Program-made: the position numbers and the translations under genes
The notes under the pieces: model-generated
The model's database searches: none
Told to the model about the DNA's origin: nothing
The model's input: only the letters and a program-made list of their open reading frames with translations
Shown: positions 62,270 to 64,000 of the stretch, in pieces
Numbering within the stretch: position 1 is the first letter of the stretch
How the letters are laid out: each line of letters opens with the position of its first letter
Assembly (NCBI GenBank): GCA_031291305.1
Contig: JARLJH010000036.1
Location: forward strand, 55,569 to 119,568
Length of the DNA stretch: 64,000 bases
Source: Rhodoferax sp.
GTDB lineage: Bacteria > Pseudomonadota > Gammaproteobacteria > Burkholderiales > Burkholderiaceae_C
Direction: 5' to 3'

Positions 62270-63196
62270 ATGCCACAACTGCCCACTGCCACTTTGGCGC
62301 TGCCAGGCCATGCCATCTCTGGGTCCATGCTGCGCTCAAGCATGGGCGAGCACAGGCCTGTGATTCGCGAAACGCCCCTTCACGTTGACCTGGAGCCCAA
62401 CGAGCCATCCAGCAAAACCTACCGCGCCATCTTCATCTCTGACCTGCACTTGGGCACACCCGGCTGCCAGGCCAGTGCCTTGCTGAGCTTTATCAAGGCG
62501 AATTCCAGCGACTACCTTTACCTGGTCGGCGACATCGTGGACGGCTGGCAACTGCGGCGGCGCTGGTTCTGGCCCGAGTCTCACAACGATGTGGTGCAAA
62601 AGCTGCTGCGCCGCGCGCGCAAAGGTTGTCGCATCATCTACGTGCCGGGCAACCACGACGAATTTGCCCGCGAGTTCTTTGGCCACCAGTTTGGCGGCAT
62701 TGAGGTCGCTGACGATACGGTTCACACCACGGCAGACGGGCAAGGTCTGTGGGTGACCCACGGTGACAGTTTTGATGGCGTGATTCAGTGCGCCAAGTGG
62801 CTGGCCTATCTGGGCGACAACCTGTATGAATTCACGCTGAGACTCAACCGCCACCTGAACCACTGGCGAGCCCGCATGGGGTTGCCGTACTGGTCGCTGT
62901 CAGCCTATCTAAAGCACAAGGTCAAGAAGGCGGTGATGTACGTGGGCGAATTCGAGGAGGCGGTGGCCCGCGAAGCCAAGCGCCGCGGACATCAAGGCGT
63001 GGTGTGCGGGCACATCCACCGAGCCGAGATGCGCCACATTGACGGCGTTCTGTACTGCAACGATGGTGACTGGGTGGAGAGCTGCACCGCGCTGGTGGAG
63101 CATCACGATGGCCGTCTGGAGTTGGTGCAGTGGCTAACGCCCGGCCATGAGATCAAAGCGCAGCCCAGCCGCGTCGGTGTGTGTGAGCCGACGTAG
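62270..63196 (+). CDS. LpxH-like calcineurin-type phosphoesterase, UDP-2,3-diacylglucosamine diphosphatase family
   Basis: This 308-residue metallophosphoesterase has ISDLHLG (Asp58, His60), LVGDIVDGW (Asp88), VPGNHDEFAREF, VTHGDSFD and VCGHIHRAE, which together form the two-metal site. The family hydrolyses UDP-diacylglucosamine in lipid A synthesis. Some members act on other substrates, and this one has an N-terminal extension of about 50 residues. ATG 62270 follows CCGGAG by six bases, directly after the tandem repeat. Confidence 0.88.
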   Translation: MPQLPTATLALPGHAISGSMLRSSMGEHRPVIRETPLHVDLEPNEPSSKTYRAIFISDLHLGTPGCQASALLSFIKANSSDYLYLVGDIVDGWQLRRRWFWPESHNDVVQKLLRRARKGCRIIYVPGNHDEFAREFFGHQFGGIEVADDTVHTTADGQGLWVTHGDSFDGVIQCAKWLAYLGDNLYEFTLRLNRHLNHWRARMGLPYWSLSAYLKHKVKKAVMYVGEFEEAVAREAKRRGHQGVVCGHIHRAEMRHIDGVLYCNDGDWVESCTALVEHHDGRLELVQWLTPGHEIKAQPSRVGVCEPT

Positions 63197-63210
63197 CTGC
63201 GCCGCTATTT

Positions 63211-63795
63211 TCAGGACTTGGCAGGACGACCGGTTTTGATGGCCGGCACGGCTTTCAACGCTGCCAGCAAACCCGTGTCTGACATGGCCGCCAGCGCCTT
63301 GATGCCAGCACGGATCAACTCGGTTTTCTTGATCGGACTGGCCAGCTTGATGGCGCGCAGCTTGAGCTCCTCCAGCACCACATACTCGGCTTTGGGGATG
63401 GTGAAACTGTCACGCACCAGCTTGGGCTTCTTGGACTTGGCAGTTTTTTCGACCTTTGGATTGACAGCAGGCGTTGCTGCTACTTTGGGCACTGCTTTGG
63501 CGGCCACCTTGGGAGTTGTCTTGGGCGCCACCTTTGGCATTGCAACAGGCGTCACCGCCACTTTGGGCGTTGCTTTGGCGGCTACCTTTGGAGTCGCTTT
63601 GGGAGCGACCTTTGGAACTGCTTTTGAGACTGCCTTGGGCGCTTTAACTGCTGGCTTGGGTGTTGCCTTGACATCTTTCGTTGCGGACGGCTTGACCACT
63701 GCCTGAGTCACCGCTTTGTCAACAGCTTTCACGGGTTTGGCGGGGACTGTCGTCAGTGGTGCACTAGGGACAACGGCTTCAGGGGTGACTGTCAT
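63211..63795 (-). CDS. histone H1-like Lys/Ala/Pro-rich nucleoid protein
   Basis: This 194-residue protein has an N-terminal ~125 residues built of degenerate (A/P)KxAPKxxPK repeats typical of bacterial H1-like, AlgP-type tails. The C-terminal domain (SFTIPKAEYVVLEELKLRAIKLASPIKKTELIRAGIKAL) looks like a small folded helical unit. It is highly basic and would bind DNA and condense or regulate the chromosome. ATG 63795 follows GGAGA; a TTG at 63819 is upstream. Repeat number is likely to vary among strains. Confidence 0.85.
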   Translation of the reverse strand: MTVTPEAVVPSAPLTTVPAKPVKAVDKAVTQAVVKPSATKDVKATPKPAVKAPKAVSKAVPKVAPKATPKVAAKATPKVAVTPVAMPKVAPKTTPKVAAKAVPKVAATPAVNPKVEKTAKSKKPKLVRDSFTIPKAEYVVLEELKLRAIKLASPIKKTELIRAGIKALAAMSDTGLLAALKAVPAIKTGRPAKS

Positions 63796-63978
63796 TGCGA
63801 ATTCTCCATATTGAAACAAATAAACAGTTTATACGGTTTTCCGGGAATATGTCAAGTTCAAGCCTTGTCCAATGAGGTATGAGCCTGAACGGTTTGCGTA
63901 TTTCCACCCAGGAGTGAGCCTGAGTCGACGAATTTACGGTTGAACTTGTTGCTTGATCATCCAAGGATGGTGATCAAT

Positions 63979-64000
63979 ATGGACGAGGCCAAACTGCGCA
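63979..64000 (+). CDS. possible start of a gene cut by the right edge
   Basis: ATG 63979 (or ATG 63967) opens a frame MDEAKLR... that runs off the window, with AAGGA about 11 bases upstream. Only seven codons are visible, so no product is proposed. The 180 bases before it show no gene. Confidence 0.3.

Noticed and set aside
63979-64000. Start of an insertion-sequence transposase at the right edge
   Set aside because: Only seven codons are visible and no terminal inverted repeat can be identified, so the idea is unsupported.

Overview
The window reads as a chromosomal segment of a betaproteobacterium of the order Burkholderiales, family Comamonadaceae, most like Rhodoferax. The reasons are moderately high GC, the mnmG-rsmG-parA-parB block with parS sites, a BktB-type thiolase, an RquA rhodoquinone enzyme, an H1-like nucleoid protein, and a dispersed repeat of about 55 bp that I associate with this family. 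No tRNA, rRNA, CRISPR array or intact transposase was seen. The organism call is an inference from gene content, not from a marker gene search.

Layout. Positions 1-7354 hold housekeeping and transport genes: the tail of a beta-propeller protein, a periplasmic alpha-carbonic anhydrase, an NRAMP-like transporter, a membrane-anchored glutaredoxin, TauE/SafE, TerC with a universal stress protein, and a membrane methyltransferase. Positions 7525-14000 are the origin-proximal segregation block: parB, an alpha/beta hydrolase, parA, a LysE exporter, rsmG and mnmG, with four parS sites and two unusual pairs of hairpins. Positions 14181-16982 carry a PPi-type phosphofructokinase, a glutathione transferase and rquA. 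Positions 17051-24091 are a complete System I cytochrome c maturation operon (ccmABCDEFGHI). It ends in a strong terminator and is followed by an AT-rich segment with a cluster of DnaA boxes (candidate origin), then minCDE and bktB.

Positions 27856-33048 contain a bestrophin, a Tat-exported FAD lipoprotein, greB and an aberrant glgC homologue. Positions 33179-45754 form a full 2-aminoethylphosphonate (AEP) catabolic island in two divergent operons around a GntR regulator. Leftwards lie phnW and the phnSTUV importer. Rightwards lie a PbfA-like lyase, phnA, phnY, a PbfC/PbfD-like flavoenzyme and a DMT-family membrane protein. Together they would import AEP and its hydroxylated or N-methylated relatives, convert them to phosphonoacetaldehyde, oxidise that to phosphonoacetate, and release phosphate and acetate.

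Positions 45756-64000 hold a Nudix hydrolase, a diguanylate cyclase flanked by two paralogous periplasmic binding proteins, a TatT-type TRAP transporter, a pyruvate-kinase-like protein with an extra N-terminal domain, an MgtE_N-CorA fusion, an M14 peptidase-like amidohydrolase, a hydrolase, a chemoreceptor, an LpxH-like phosphatase behind an 8-bp tandem repeat, and an H1-like protein.

The most unusual structures are the two hairpin pairs at 7525-7760 and 10982-11203. Within each pair the stems are unrelated, but the loops are near-perfect reverse complements of each other.
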